A DNA stretch of 58,491 nt from CAYJBP01 sp964368605 (GTDB taxonomy: Bacteria; Bacillota; Dehalobacteriia; UBA4068): contig CAYJBP010000002.1 of the NCBI GenBank assembly GCA_964368605.1, positions 1 through 58,491 of the forward strand, in the 5' to 3' direction. Numbering within the stretch: position 1 is the first letter of the stretch; each line of letters opens with the position of its first letter. Both the position numbers and the translations under genes were made by a program. A model generated the notes under the pieces. That model did no database searches and was not told where the DNA came from. It saw nothing but the letters and a program-made list of their open reading frames with translations. This document shows positions 8,298 through 16,519 of the stretch, one piece after another.

Positions 8298-8696
8298 ATG
8301 GCAAAATATCAAACCGAACAAAGAAAGCGCCTAATATCTTTTTTTGAAAACAGCAATCATCGAACTTTATCTGCGCAGGAAATTTATAGCGAATTGGGCG
8401 ATCAAGATATAAGCATAAGTGCTATATACAGGAATTTAGCCGAAATGGAAAAAGATGGCCTGCTATGTAAGATTAGCGAAAAAAACCGTCAGGGGGCACT
8501 TTATCAGTATGTAAACCCTGATACTTGCATGGGCATCATCCATTTAAAATGCCAAAGCTGCCAATCTACATTTCATTTAAATAAGCATGTTTCGCAAATG
8601 ATTATTGGTTTGGCACAGGATGATTTTAATTTTACCGTTAATGATGCCGCGGCGGTGATTTATGGTCAATGTAAGAATTGTTCGCAAAATCTATAA
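8298..8696 (+). CDS. Fur-family metal-responsive repressor (probably Zur-like)
   Basis: The 132-aa protein has the Fur winged helix (1-75, recognition part SISAIYRNLAEMEKDG) and a C-terminal dimerisation domain. That domain has two structural zinc pairs, CQSC (85, 88) and CKNC (125, 128). The His-rich stretch usual in iron-type Fur is reduced to one His before the first pair. It is followed 24 bases later by a zinc-type binding lipoprotein, so zinc sensing is the best guess; manganese or iron is possible. The ribosome site is GAGGT. The promoter sits between inverted repeats that are candidate operators. Confidence 0.85.
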   Translation: MAKYQTEQRKRLISFFENSNHRTLSAQEIYSELGDQDISISAIYRNLAEMEKDGLLCKISEKNRQGALYQYVNPDTCMGIIHLKCQSCQSTFHLNKHVSQMIIGLAQDDFNFTVNDAAAVIYGQCKNCSQNL

Positions 8697-8720
8697 AATA
8701 AGTTTTTAAAGGGAGCTGTA

Positions 8721-9830
8721 ATGAAAAAACAATTTTTAGTTCTATTAACGGTATTGCTCAGTTTTTGTTTTGCCGCCTGCACAGCCGAAGAGTTGCCTGC
8801 GCCGCAAACCGAGGAGCCGGGTCAAGAAAGCCAAAGTGTAGCTGCCGCGCCGGCTGAATCTAAGCCGATAATTGTGGCATCGGCCTTTCATGAATATGAT
8901 TGGTTGATGCAAGTTTTGGGCGAAAAAGAGGCCGATTTTGAGGTTGAGTTATTGATGGAAAATGGCGTGGATATGCATAGTTTCGAGCCGAGCATGGAGG
9001 AGATTGTGCTGATTTCTAAGGCCGATATTTTAATTTATAATGGTGGACTGTCTCAGGATTGGTTAGGCGATTTGCTTGCTCAATCAGCTACTGATGAGAT
9101 GATAATTATCAATATGATGGAGCGCTTGGGCGATAGTGTGCAGCATGAAGTGCTGGTAGAGGGCATGCAGGCCGATGCCCATGCCCATGCTCATGATGAA
9201 GATGCTCATAATCATGATGAAGGTACACATGCTCATAATGAAGATGCTCATAATCATGATGATGACTCCCATGACCATGCCGATGATGCCCATGCCGATG
9301 AACATATCTGGTTATCTTTAAATAATGCAATTGCCGCTTGCGGCATTATTGCCGATGAGCTGGCTGTACTTGATCCGGAAAATGCAATACTGTATCAGGA
9401 AAATGCTCAAGCCTATCAAGCCGCCTTGCAGGCCTTGGATCAGAGCTTTGAAGCCGCCATTGCTGCCGCCCCACGTGATACCTTAGTTTTTGCCGATCGC
9501 TTTCCTTTTCTTTATTTGATGGGCGATTATCAGATTAATTATTATGCCGCCTTTCAGGGCTGCTCGGCCGAAACCGAGGCCACCTTTGAAACTATTGCCT
9601 TTTTAAGCGATAAGGTTAATCAGCTCGATCTTAATCAGCTTTTAATTTTAGATAATGGCCTGCATGAATTGGCGCAAGCTGTTATTGATAATAGTAATAA
9701 TGAGGGGGTAGCGGTGGCCGAACTTCATGCTATGCAATCGATTACCGCCGCCGAAGTGGCCGACGGTGCCAGCTATTATTCGATTATGGAAAGCAATTTG
9801 CAAATTTTAACAGCTGCCTTGGCAGAATAA
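8721..9830 (+). CDS. Zinc ABC transporter substrate-binding lipoprotein (ZnuA/AdcA type)
   Basis: The 369-aa protein has a lipoprotein signal peptide with the lipid cysteine at Cys20 (FAAC), so it is tethered outside the membrane. Candidate ligands are His57, His86 and His195, and a His/Asp-rich loop (153-195) with 15 histidines is typical of zinc-specific members of cluster A-I. The C-terminal lobe keeps YYAAFQGCSAETEATFE. It is co-transcribed with the Fur-type regulator. The ATPase and permease that normally accompany it are absent: a terminator follows at once, so they must be elsewhere. The His-rich loop contains a DNA-level duplication. Confidence 0.88.
   Translation: MKKQFLVLLTVLLSFCFAACTAEELPAPQTEEPGQESQSVAAAPAESKPIIVASAFHEYDWLMQVLGEKEADFEVELLMENGVDMHSFEPSMEEIVLISKADILIYNGGLSQDWLGDLLAQSATDEMIIINMMERLGDSVQHEVLVEGMQADAHAHAHDEDAHNHDEGTHAHNEDAHNHDDDSHDHADDAHADEHIWLSLNNAIAACGIIADELAVLDPENAILYQENAQAYQAALQALDQSFEAAIAAAPRDTLVFADRFPFLYLMGDYQINYYAAFQGCSAETEATFETIAFLSDKVNQLDLNQLLILDNGLHELAQAVIDNSNNEGVAVAELHAMQSITAAEVADGASYYSIMESNLQILTAALAE
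9198..9262 (+). repeat. Internal duplication in the His-rich loop
   Basis: A 23-base block starting GAAGATGCTCATAATC occurs exactly at 9198-9220 and again at 9240-9262 (period 42). The codons are preserved, which suggests recent expansion of the metal-binding loop. Confidence 0.8.
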
Positions 9831-9841
9831 GGTTTTATACA

Positions 9842-9887
9842 AAAGAGGTTGCCGCCAATATAAATTAGCAGCAACCTCTTTTTTTAT
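9842..9887. terminator. Bidirectional terminator between the zinc-binding gene and kbl
   Basis: An 11-bp stem AAAGAGGTTGC (9842-9852) pairs with 9871-9881 and is followed by T7. The A-rich left flank also gives a T-run for leftward transcripts from kbl. Confidence 0.85.
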
Positions 9888-9935
9888 TTTTGTACAAAGA
9901 CTTAAGCTATGCAGTTGGCTATAGCTTGCAACCGC

Positions 9936-11114
9936 CTATAATAATTCTTTTTTTACTTCGGCAAAGCAATGTAGGGCATGGTCTAAATCGGCTTTACTAT
10001 GGCCGGCGGAAATTTGGGTGCGAATTCTGGCTTTACCTTGTGGCACAACCGGATAGGAAAAACCAACCACATAAACCCCTTTTTTTAGCATCTCGGCCGC
10101 AAATTGAGCCGCTAATTTGGCATCATAAAGCATAACCGCAATAATCGGATGCTCGCCCGGCAAAACATCAAAGCCGATATCGGCTAATTTATTACGGAAA
10201 TAGGCAGTATTATCATGTAATTTATCCCTTAATTCGGTGCTTTCTTTAAGCATTTTAAATACCTGAATCGACGCAGCTGCAATAGCAGGTGCTAAGGTAT
10301 TCGAGAAAAGATAAGGGCGGCTACGCTGGCGCAATAACTCAATAATTTCCTTGCGAGCCGAAGTATAGCCGCCGGAAGCACCGCCTAAAGCCTTGCCTAG
10401 GGTGCCGGTGATAATATCAACACGATCCATCACCTGGCAATGCTCATGCGTGCCACGGCCGCCTTTGCCCATAAAGCCTACGGCATGGCTATCATCAACC
10501 ATAACTAAGGCATCATATTCATCGGCTAAATCACAAATCGCTTTTAGGTTGGCTATATAACCATCCATCGAAAATACACCGTCGGTGGCGATTAATTTAA
10601 TCGGGGCATCTTTGGCTTCTTCCAACTTAGCCCGTAAATCAACCATATCATTATTATTATAGCGATACTTACGCGCCTTGCAAAGCCGTACACCATCAAT
10701 AATACTGGCATGATTTAATTGATCGGATATAACCGCATCTTCCGGCCCTAAAATGGTCTCGAATAAGCCGCCATTGGCATCGAAACAAGAAGAGTATAAA
10801 ATAGTATCTTCCATGCCTAAAAAATCGCTGATTGTAGCCTCTAAATCCTTATGCAATTGCTGCGTACCGCAAATAAAACGCACCGAAGAAAGGCCAAATC
10901 CCCAGCTATCATACGATGCCTTGGCGGCATCAATTAAGCGGCTATCATTGGCTAAACCCAGATAATTATTAGCACACATATTGATTACTTGCTTTGCTTG
11001 GGTAGTATCGATAATGTTTTTTTGGGCACCGGTAATAATCCGTTCGCTTTTATATAAGCCGGCCTCTTTGATATCGTCGATAATAGTTTGATATTTAGAT
11101 AAAGCAGTTTTCAT
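9936..11114 (-). CDS. kbl: Glycine C-acetyltransferase (2-amino-3-ketobutyrate CoA ligase)
   Basis: The 392-aa PLP enzyme belongs to the alpha-oxoamine synthase family. The PLP lysine is in TGTLGKALGG (Lys241), and VDDSHAVGFMG carries the cofactor-binding Asp and His. It cleaves 2-amino-3-ketobutyrate with CoA to glycine and acetyl-CoA. It is the second gene after tdh (15-base gap, ribosome site GAGGAG), so the pair forms the two-step threonine-to-glycine route. Length and motifs are those of the E. coli enzyme. Close relatives (KAPA synthase, ALA synthase) are less likely because of the tdh neighbour. Confidence 0.95.
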   Translation of the reverse strand: MKTALSKYQTIIDDIKEAGLYKSERIITGAQKNIIDTTQAKQVINMCANNYLGLANDSRLIDAAKASYDSWGFGLSSVRFICGTQQLHKDLEATISDFLGMEDTILYSSCFDANGGLFETILGPEDAVISDQLNHASIIDGVRLCKARKYRYNNNDMVDLRAKLEEAKDAPIKLIATDGVFSMDGYIANLKAICDLADEYDALVMVDDSHAVGFMGKGGRGTHEHCQVMDRVDIITGTLGKALGGASGGYTSARKEIIELLRQRSRPYLFSNTLAPAIAAASIQVFKMLKESTELRDKLHDNTAYFRNKLADIGFDVLPGEHPIIAVMLYDAKLAAQFAAEMLKKGVYVVGFSYPVVPQGKARIRTQISAGHSKADLDHALHCFAEVKKELL

Positions 11115-11129
11115 ATAAGTTCTCCTCGT

Positions 11130-12173
11130 TTATAGATTTTGCCAATCGAGCACTACTTTGCCGGAATTGCCGCTATTCATGGCTGCAAAACCTTGCTCAA
11201 AATCGGTAGCCTTAAAGCGATGGGTAATAACAGGGTCGATATTAAGGCCGCTTTCCAGCATGGCGCTCATCTTATACCAGGTTTCGAACATTTCTCTGCC
11301 ATAAATACCTTTTAAGGTTAGGCCATTGAGAATAATTTTATTCCAGTTAACCTTAGTATCGGCACTAATAAAGCCAAGTAAAGATATTTTACCATAATTG
11401 GCCATATTGTCGATCATTTGATTAAAGGCCGGAGCAGCGCCGGACATTTCTAGGCCGATATCAAAGCCTTCCTTCATGCCTAAATCGTCCATTACGTCGC
11501 TAAGCCTATCTTTAGCTACATTAACAGCACGGCTAGCACCCATTTGCTTGGCTAAATCCAGGCGATAATCATTAACATCGGTAATAACTACATGCCTAGC
11601 GCCCACATGACGGCAAATAGCGGCAGCCATAATGCCAATGGGGCCGGCGCCGGTAATCAAAACATCTTCGCCGACTAAGTCGAAGCTTAAAGCGGTATGC
11701 ACGGCATTACCCAAAGGATCGAAGCAGGAAATAACATCATCGGAAATTTCCGGGCTGCAACGCCAAACATTGGTATAAGGAATAGCCAAATACTGAGCAA
11801 AAGCGCCATCACGATTTACGCCAACCCCCGAAGTATTGGGGCAATAATGACGGCGGCCTGCTAGGCAGTTACGACATTCGCCGCAAACAATATGCCCCTC
11901 GCCGGATACTCTTTCGCCAATTTTAAAGCCTTGCACATTGCTGCCTAAGGCCGCAATTTCGCCCACAAATTCATGGCCAATAGTAAGCGAAGGCTTAATA
12001 ACCTTTTGTGCCCATTCGTCCCAGTTATAAATATGGACATCGGTGCCGCAAATCGAGGTTTTGGTAATCTTAACCAATACCTCATTGGCCGAAATAGTAG
12101 GTATCGGCACTTCTTTGATAACTAAACCCGGTTGTGCTTTGTCTTTAACAAAGGCAATCATTGTTTTTTGCAT
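11130..12173 (-). CDS. tdh: L-threonine 3-dehydrogenase
   Basis: This is a zinc-dependent medium-chain dehydrogenase of 347 aa. Catalytic zinc ligands are Cys42 (SICGTDVH) and His67-Glu68 (GHEFVGE). The structural zinc loop has Cys97, 100, 103 and 111. The NAD-binding motif is GAGPIG. It oxidises L-threonine to 2-amino-3-ketobutyrate, passed to Kbl encoded downstream. I set the start at the ATG at 12173 because AAAGGAG lies 5 bases upstream; the longer frame starts at a TTG and would place the ribosome site inside the gene. A promoter is visible at 12239-12266. Confidence 0.95.
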   Translation of the reverse strand: MQKTMIAFVKDKAQPGLVIKEVPIPTISANEVLVKITKTSICGTDVHIYNWDEWAQKVIKPSLTIGHEFVGEIAALGSNVQGFKIGERVSGEGHIVCGECRNCLAGRRHYCPNTSGVGVNRDGAFAQYLAIPYTNVWRCSPEISDDVISCFDPLGNAVHTALSFDLVGEDVLITGAGPIGIMAAAICRHVGARHVVITDVNDYRLDLAKQMGASRAVNVAKDRLSDVMDDLGMKEGFDIGLEMSGAAPAFNQMIDNMANYGKISLLGFISADTKVNWNKIILNGLTLKGIYGREMFETWYKMSAMLESGLNIDPVITHRFKATDFEQGFAAMNSGNSGKVVLDWQNL

Positions 12174-12238
12174 AGTTTCTCCTTTCGATTTTAGCAAAAT
12201 AAATTCTAAAACAGCTTAACAATTGATACTTTAATTCT

Positions 12239-12266
12239 ATTATAACTTATTTATCAAAAAATACAA
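12239..12266 (-). promoter_or_regulatory. Promoter of tdh-kbl
   Basis: On the minus strand, TTGTAT (12266-12261) and TATAAT (12244-12239) are separated by 16 bp. They lie about 65 bases before the tdh start. Confidence 0.6.
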
Positions 12267-12285
12267 TAATTAAATAGCAAAAGAT

Positions 12286-12321
12286 ATAAAAAAAGACCCA
12301 ACTTTTAAGTAAGAGTCTTTT
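12286..12321 (-). terminator. Terminator overlapping the end of the LarC-like gene
   Basis: On the minus strand, AAAAAGAC pairs with GTCTTTTT, followed by more T. The stop codon of the LarC-like gene lies inside the hairpin. Confidence 0.6.
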
Positions 12322-13318
12322 TAAGGGCATTATATAAGATATTTTCGATCTCGTTCAGCGATAAATCTAATTCATGTGCTAAGCTGTTTAAATCTTGCTG
12401 ATCAAAATCATAATGCTCTATGCCAAAACCATAATTTTTTATTACAGATAATTGGCCATAGGGGCTATCAATAAGTAAATTTTGCTGCTTTAAGTTATAG
12501 CGCTCAATTATTTGTTCGTCTAGGCTTAAAATATTACTATGCTTAAAGATTATATCAATAATTCGCAATTTTTGGGGCAGGGCACAAATACAAATTAATA
12601 ATTGGCCACCGGCTTGATTAGGTGTATTAATATATTGGGTATAGGCCTCTATTGCCTCATTAGCTAATAGTTCGGTGAGCAAAAAGTTGATCTTGGCAGG
12701 TGTTATATCGGTAATTACAGAGCTTAACTTAATTAGTTGGCGGCTATTTAGCTTTAATTCGCCAAGATGGGCTAAGATATGATTATTGTGGCTAAAACCA
12801 TAGCCGCTTTTAAATATTTGCATCGGCGGCCGATAATCATATTGGTCTATATAATATTTTAAAATAGCATCTGTTATATGCTCGGTTATGCCATTTGGAG
12901 TATGGGCAATAACTTTTTGGGGCTCTAAATGGGTAAATAAATAACAGTTAATCATGATAATGGCTAATTCTTGCTGCTCGATTAAATGGGGATTAGCAGT
13001 TGAAAGCAAGCTGTTTTTTTCGAATAAAATATGCAGCACTGCCCAAATATCATCTTTAAGCGCAGGGTTTAAAGGATTTAATATAAGGCTGATTTGCTCT
13101 AGATTAAAAGTATTTTGAGGATTGGCTACTTTAATATTTAAAATACGGCCGTTTAAATCCTCTTTTTGTTCTAAATAGCTGTTTATTAGCAGATTTGGCA
13201 AAAGAGCCTGTATATTTGCTAAAACCTGCTGTGGGGCAGGGTAAAGCTCCAATAAAGAAGCGGCCAGCATATCGCCGGTTGCTTCTTTATTGGAGCAATC
13301 TAAATAAATAATAGCCAT
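12305..13318 (-). CDS. LarC-like protein (nickel-pincer cofactor family), degenerate and short
   Basis: The 337-aa protein opens with YLDCSNKEATGDMLAASL, matching the LarC start (D-C-x-SG-x-SGDM). Later it has RPPMQIFKSGYGF, matching the family's P-M-x-x-x-x-x-GYG segment. The C-terminal LarC2-like region shows AGGQLLICICALPQKL. LarC adds nickel to the pincer nucleotide of lactate racemase. The protein is shorter than usual members (about 400 aa). I cannot find the HFHEVG segment that normally follows the N-terminal domain, and the TPTG motif is changed. No larA, larB or larE is nearby. It may have a changed role or be decaying, though the frame is intact. Confidence 0.65.
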   Translation of the reverse strand: MAIIYLDCSNKEATGDMLAASLLELYPAPQQVLANIQALLPNLLINSYLEQKEDLNGRILNIKVANPQNTFNLEQISLILNPLNPALKDDIWAVLHILFEKNSLLSTANPHLIEQQELAIIMINCYLFTHLEPQKVIAHTPNGITEHITDAILKYYIDQYDYRPPMQIFKSGYGFSHNNHILAHLGELKLNSRQLIKLSSVITDITPAKINFLLTELLANEAIEAYTQYINTPNQAGGQLLICICALPQKLRIIDIIFKHSNILSLDEQIIERYNLKQQNLLIDSPYGQLSVIKNYGFGIEHYDFDQQDLNSLAHELDLSLNEIENILYNALKKTLT

Positions 13319-13425
13319 AAATTTTGCGCCCTTTCATGCAAAGATATATTTAACTCGCCACTATAACATATCCAAGGGCGGACTTTTTGGTCATTTAGCC
13401 GCAGTGTAGCTTATGCCTGCTTAAC

Positions 13426-14298
13426 CTAACGCTCGCTACCGATATAAAATACTGCAATTGTGCCTTGGCCGGTATGTGCACCGATAACCGGGCCAATTGG
13501 GCAGCAAAGAATATCTTTAACCTTTAGGCGCTCTTTAATTTGGCTAATCAAAAATTCGGCGCTGCTATCGGTATCGGCATGGCTGATAAAGATGATTTGA
13601 TTTTCGATATCTACACCATTTTGCTCTAATTTATCTACTAAGGCAGAAAGTGCCTTTTTGGTGCTTCTTACTTTTTCTCTGGGGACTAAGCGGCCTTCAT
13701 TGTTTATATGGATTAAAGGCTTAATATTTAGCAAAGACCCGGCAAAGGCACTAATACCCGAGCAACGGCCACCACGATGTAAATGCTCTAAATCGTCCAC
13801 CGCTACCCAATGATTTACCTTTAGCTTAATATCTTCTACCCAAAGGGCAATTTCGTCCATTGATTTGCCTTGATTTTTCATCTCGACGGCATAGTGCAGA
13901 ATTAGTCCCTGACCCAAAGATGCCGATAAGGTATCGATATTGATAATTTTAGCCTCGGGATTGGCTGCCATAATTTCCTTGGCGGCTAAAACCCCGGCAT
14001 TAAAAGTGCCCGATAAACCCGACGAAAATCCGATATGCAAAATATCTTGGCCGGCATCGGTAATTTCCTGGAACTTTTCCATAAAATCGGCAGGGCTAAC
14101 CTGTGAAGTAGAAGCTTTTTCGCCGGCTTTAATCCGCCTAAAAAACTCTTTATAGTCCATATCGCGGCCATCTAAATGATTAACATAATTTTCTTCGCCA
14201 ATATGAAAGGTAAGGGGGGCAATAATCAATCCCATATCATCTGCCATCTTAGCAGGTAAATCGCAGGTGCTTTCGGTTACAATTACAAAATCTCGCAT
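13426..14298 (-). CDS. DegV family fatty-acid-binding protein
   Basis: The 290-aa protein is a clear DegV member. It starts with TESTCDLP, has STSQVSP and GFSSGLSGTFNAG in the lipid-head-group region, and ends with IGPVIGAHTGQGTIAVFY. In Gram-positives, DegV/FakB-type proteins hold a fatty acid for phosphorylation by FakA, feeding phospholipid synthesis. No fakA is in the window. It may be read through from the mntP end of the upstream gene run (40-base gap with its own AGGAGG). Lipid specificity is not visible. Confidence 0.9.
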   Translation of the reverse strand: MRDFVIVTESTCDLPAKMADDMGLIIAPLTFHIGEENYVNHLDGRDMDYKEFFRRIKAGEKASTSQVSPADFMEKFQEITDAGQDILHIGFSSGLSGTFNAGVLAAKEIMAANPEAKIINIDTLSASLGQGLILHYAVEMKNQGKSMDEIALWVEDIKLKVNHWVAVDDLEHLHRGGRCSGISAFAGSLLNIKPLIHINNEGRLVPREKVRSTKKALSALVDKLEQNGVDIENQIIFISHADTDSSAEFLISQIKERLKVKDILCCPIGPVIGAHTGQGTIAVFYIGSER

Positions 14299-14338
14299 AA
14301 TTCCTCCTTATATTTAAAAACTTAAATAGAAAACTGTA

Positions 14339-14884
14339 TTAAAAAAATTGTTTAACACCAATAAAAATTAATATAGCCCCGGCAATAAGCAGGGCTTTTG
14401 GGCCTAAAATCTTAGCCATTAAGCGCCCGGCTAGGCCACCGCCTAAGGCCAAAATAAAAGCGGTAAGGCCAATAATTATAGCCGCCAAATTAATATTTAT
14501 TTGCCAAAAGGCCAGGCTAAGGCCAATAGCTAGGGCATCGATACTGGTAATAAAGGCTAAAATTAATAGCTTGCTTAAATTAAGCAGCGGTGGTGTATAG
14601 ATAGTTAGCGGGGTTTTTAGGGCTTCGGTAATCATTTTAAGCCCCAGGATGGTCATAATTAGCAAAATAAGCCAAGATTTAAAGGCCATAAAGGCTGTAC
14701 TAAAAGTTTGGCCAAAAAACCAGCCGCTAAGGGTCATCATATATTGAAATAAACCGCATAATATGGCCATTAATAAGGCCGCCTGCTTAGAAAATTTAGG
14801 ATTTGCACCGCAGGCCATCGCCGCTGCCGCGGCATCTAAGGCTAAGGAAATGGCAATAATTAAGATAATTAAAATAGGCAACAC
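14339..14884 (-). CDS. mntP: MntP-family manganese efflux pump
   Basis: The 181-aa polytopic membrane protein has about six helices in two repeats. Each has the MntP acidic signature (ISLALDAAAAAMACG and ITSIDALAIGLSLAF), and there is a GGGLAGR motif. Members export Mn(II). The start is uncertain: the first usable codon is GTG at 14884, followed directly by TTG, and the only Shine-Dalgarno-like GAGG is in the 3' arm of a 17-bp hairpin that abuts this start. An ATT start 6 bases after GAGGTG (near 14875) is possible. The gene follows an ECF S-component gene. Confidence 0.85.
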   Translation of the reverse strand: MLPILIILIIAISLALDAAAAAMACGANPKFSKQAALLMAILCGLFQYMMTLSGWFFGQTFSTAFMAFKSWLILLIMTILGLKMITEALKTPLTIYTPPLLNLSKLLILAFITSIDALAIGLSLAFWQININLAAIIIGLTAFILALGGGLAGRLMAKILGPKALLIAGAILIFIGVKQFF

Positions 14885-14923
14885 CTCGGTTTAGCTTATA
14901 TATAATTATAAGCTAAACCGAGG
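14884..14923 (-). promoter_or_regulatory. 17-bp hairpin that buries the mntP ribosome site
   Basis: A perfect stem (14884-14900 with 14907-14923, loop of 6) lies between the stop of the upstream gene and the mntP start. Its 3' arm on the transcribed strand ends in CCGAGG, the only plausible ribosome site. No T-run follows, so a translational control element or processing site is more likely than a terminator. Confidence 0.6.
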
Positions 14924-14931
14924 CAAATATG

Positions 14932-15468
14932 CTAAGACCTTTTAAAATAAATACGATCGGCCGCAATTTGCAAAGGTTTATAAATGGGGATAACAATAAT
15001 AGCCGCCATAATTACTTGGCTAATATTGGGCATAATCGAAACCACAGGGGCTAACCAATTGCCATAAATGATAGCTTCGGCAATATAATAGCCGGTAACT
15101 TTAATTACAGTTAGAGCAAGTAAGGCCAGCATAATAGCCAAAAATGTTTGCTTTTTAGCAATAAGGCCAATCACATAGCCGCTAATTAGGCCAATAATTA
15201 AGGTAGAAGGGGCCCAAATAATATAGGGCGATAATAAATCAAATAAAGCCATGCCAACCCCGCCGGAAATAGCGCCTACCCTAGGGCCAAAGATGATGGC
15301 GGCAATTATCATCGGTACATTGCCTAAATGAACCAAACCACCGGGTAAACCGATAGGGTTGATACTGATTAAAGTAAATAGATAGACCAAAACAATAAAT
15401 AATGAGCTTAAAACCATTTCCTGATTACGGGATAAACTATGAGAATTACAAACTAAGTTCTGAGGCAT
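14932..15468 (-). CDS. ECF transporter S component (substrate unknown)
   Basis: The 178-aa hydrophobic protein has five to six membrane helices. The segment GGLVHLGNVPMIIAAIIFGP followed by GAISGGVGMALFDLL is typical of vitamin-type S components of energy-coupling-factor transporters. S components bind the vitamin or precursor and share the common EcfA/EcfA'/EcfT module, which is not in this window. The pattern resembles HmpT- or pantothenate-type members, but I cannot name the substrate. The ATG at 15468 has AAAGGAG 8 bases upstream. It lies between the reductase gene and mntP on the same strand. Confidence 0.8.
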   Translation of the reverse strand: MPQNLVCNSHSLSRNQEMVLSSLFIVLVYLFTLISINPIGLPGGLVHLGNVPMIIAAIIFGPRVGAISGGVGMALFDLLSPYIIWAPSTLIIGLISGYVIGLIAKKQTFLAIMLALLALTVIKVTGYYIAEAIIYGNWLAPVVSIMPNISQVIMAAIIVIPIYKPLQIAADRIYFKRS

Positions 15469-15492
15469 TTTTTAACTCCTTTAATTGGTTTT

Positions 15493-16053
15493 TTAAGATA
15501 AGGGCAGATTTTGACCCAGCTTAGTAGCCTCGGCTACGGCCGGATGGAATTGGGCTTCGCCTTGCTCGGCTAGGCCAATGGCGATAATTTCTCCTAAATT
15601 ATCTAAAGCCAAATAGTCGCAGATTAAACCATAATGGCCAATAATGCTGTCGGTAATAAATTCATCCTGATTAGCTGCCGTACAGATAAGGCCTAAATAT
15701 TTTAACTTTGCATTGGCACCTTCTCTATCGCGCTTAAAATGGGGCTTAGCATAAAGGCGATCAATAGCCAATTTTAGCTGGGCACTAAAGCCAAAATAAT
15801 ATAAAGGTGTGGCCAAAACCAAGGCCTCGCTTTGCTCTAGGGCTTGGTATATTTGCTGCATATCATCATTTTGGCAACAATTATCATTATTACGGCAATA
15901 ATCGCAGGCCGTACATGGGTTGATTTTAAGCTTGGCTAAATCAAAAATCTTAACTTGATGCCCGGCCGATATTGCCCCTGCCGCAAAGGCATCGGCTAAA
16001 AAACGGCTATTAGATGCCGGCCTTGGGCTTGAACTTAAAAGGGTTATTTGCAT
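15493..16053 (-). CDS. Flavodoxin-like NAD(P)H-dependent FMN oxidoreductase
   Basis: The 186-aa protein has the flavodoxin-fold FMN loop SSSPRPASNS at residues 7-16 and a second flavin contact ATPLYYFGFSAQLK. In between is a cysteine cluster CTACDYCRNNDNCC (47-60), as in iron-sulfur flavoproteins and related NADPH-dependent FMN reductases. Cysteine-rich members occur widely in anaerobes, where they move electrons between ferredoxin and small acceptors or protect against oxygen. The gene starts 12 bases after the end of the 144-aa conserved gene, so it may belong to the pilus-like unit transcriptionally. Confidence 0.85.
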   Translation of the reverse strand: MQITLLSSSPRPASNSRFLADAFAAGAISAGHQVKIFDLAKLKINPCTACDYCRNNDNCCQNDDMQQIYQALEQSEALVLATPLYYFGFSAQLKLAIDRLYAKPHFKRDREGANAKLKYLGLICTAANQDEFITDSIIGHYGLICDYLALDNLGEIIAIGLAEQGEAQFHPAVAEATKLGQNLPLS

Positions 16054-16065
16054 AATAAAACACTC

Positions 16066-16500
16066 CTAGTCGATTTCTAAGCGCTTATTAATATGGCGCA
16101 CAAACTCTAAAGCGCTTTTAAAGGATTGACGCTGTTTATTATCTTGCCAAACAATAGTTCCTTGCCAGGAAGTATTTTGCCTGGTAATAATACTTAATTC
16201 CAGGGTAGCTAAGGCTCCTAATTGTTCTTCTACAAAATCTTTGCTCATCAAATCGCCTTCAATTTCGGCTGCCGGTGGGCGAGAGGGCAATTCCTGCTGA
16301 GCAAAGCTGCGTCGCCTTTGAAAAGCACGTGGAAAATTTTGTTTATCCAAAAGCGCATCAATCATCAGAATGAAATTAAGTAAGTCGTCAAAAATAAGCG
16401 TATTTTCTAAACGCTGGCCAAAAACACGTCCACCGATTTGGCCATTATTATTTTTATCAATACAAATACGCAAAACCGCATTAACATGATTTAATTTCAT
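16066..16500 (-). CDS. Conserved hypothetical protein downstream of pilT
   Basis: I do not recognise a named domain in this 144-aa soluble protein. It begins with a beta-rich stretch (AVLRICIDKNNNGQIGGRVF). A segment follows that reads like a helix-rich motif, with LLNFILMIDALLDKQNFPR at about 40-58 and then RRRSF, and it ends in basic residues. It has no signal peptide or membrane segment, so it is probably cytoplasmic. It follows pilT by 19 bases on the same strand, and an accessory role in the pilus-like system is a guess from position only. It could also be a regulator, but no HTH is apparent. Confidence 0.7.
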   Translation of the reverse strand: MKLNHVNAVLRICIDKNNNGQIGGRVFGQRLENTLIFDDLLNFILMIDALLDKQNFPRAFQRRRSFAQQELPSRPPAAEIEGDLMSKDFVEEQLGALATLELSIITRQNTSWQGTIVWQDNKQRQSFKSALEFVRHINKRLEID

Positions 16501-16519
16501 GATAAAAACCTCTCTAAAT

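Noticed and set aside
9084..9330. Minus-strand ORFs opposite the His-rich loop
   Set aside because: They are mirror products of the repetitive CAT/GAT codons of the zinc-binding gene and have no ribosome site or recognisable domain.
14884..14931. yybP-ykoY manganese riboswitch before mntP
   Set aside because: The gap is only 47 bases and is filled by one simple hairpin.
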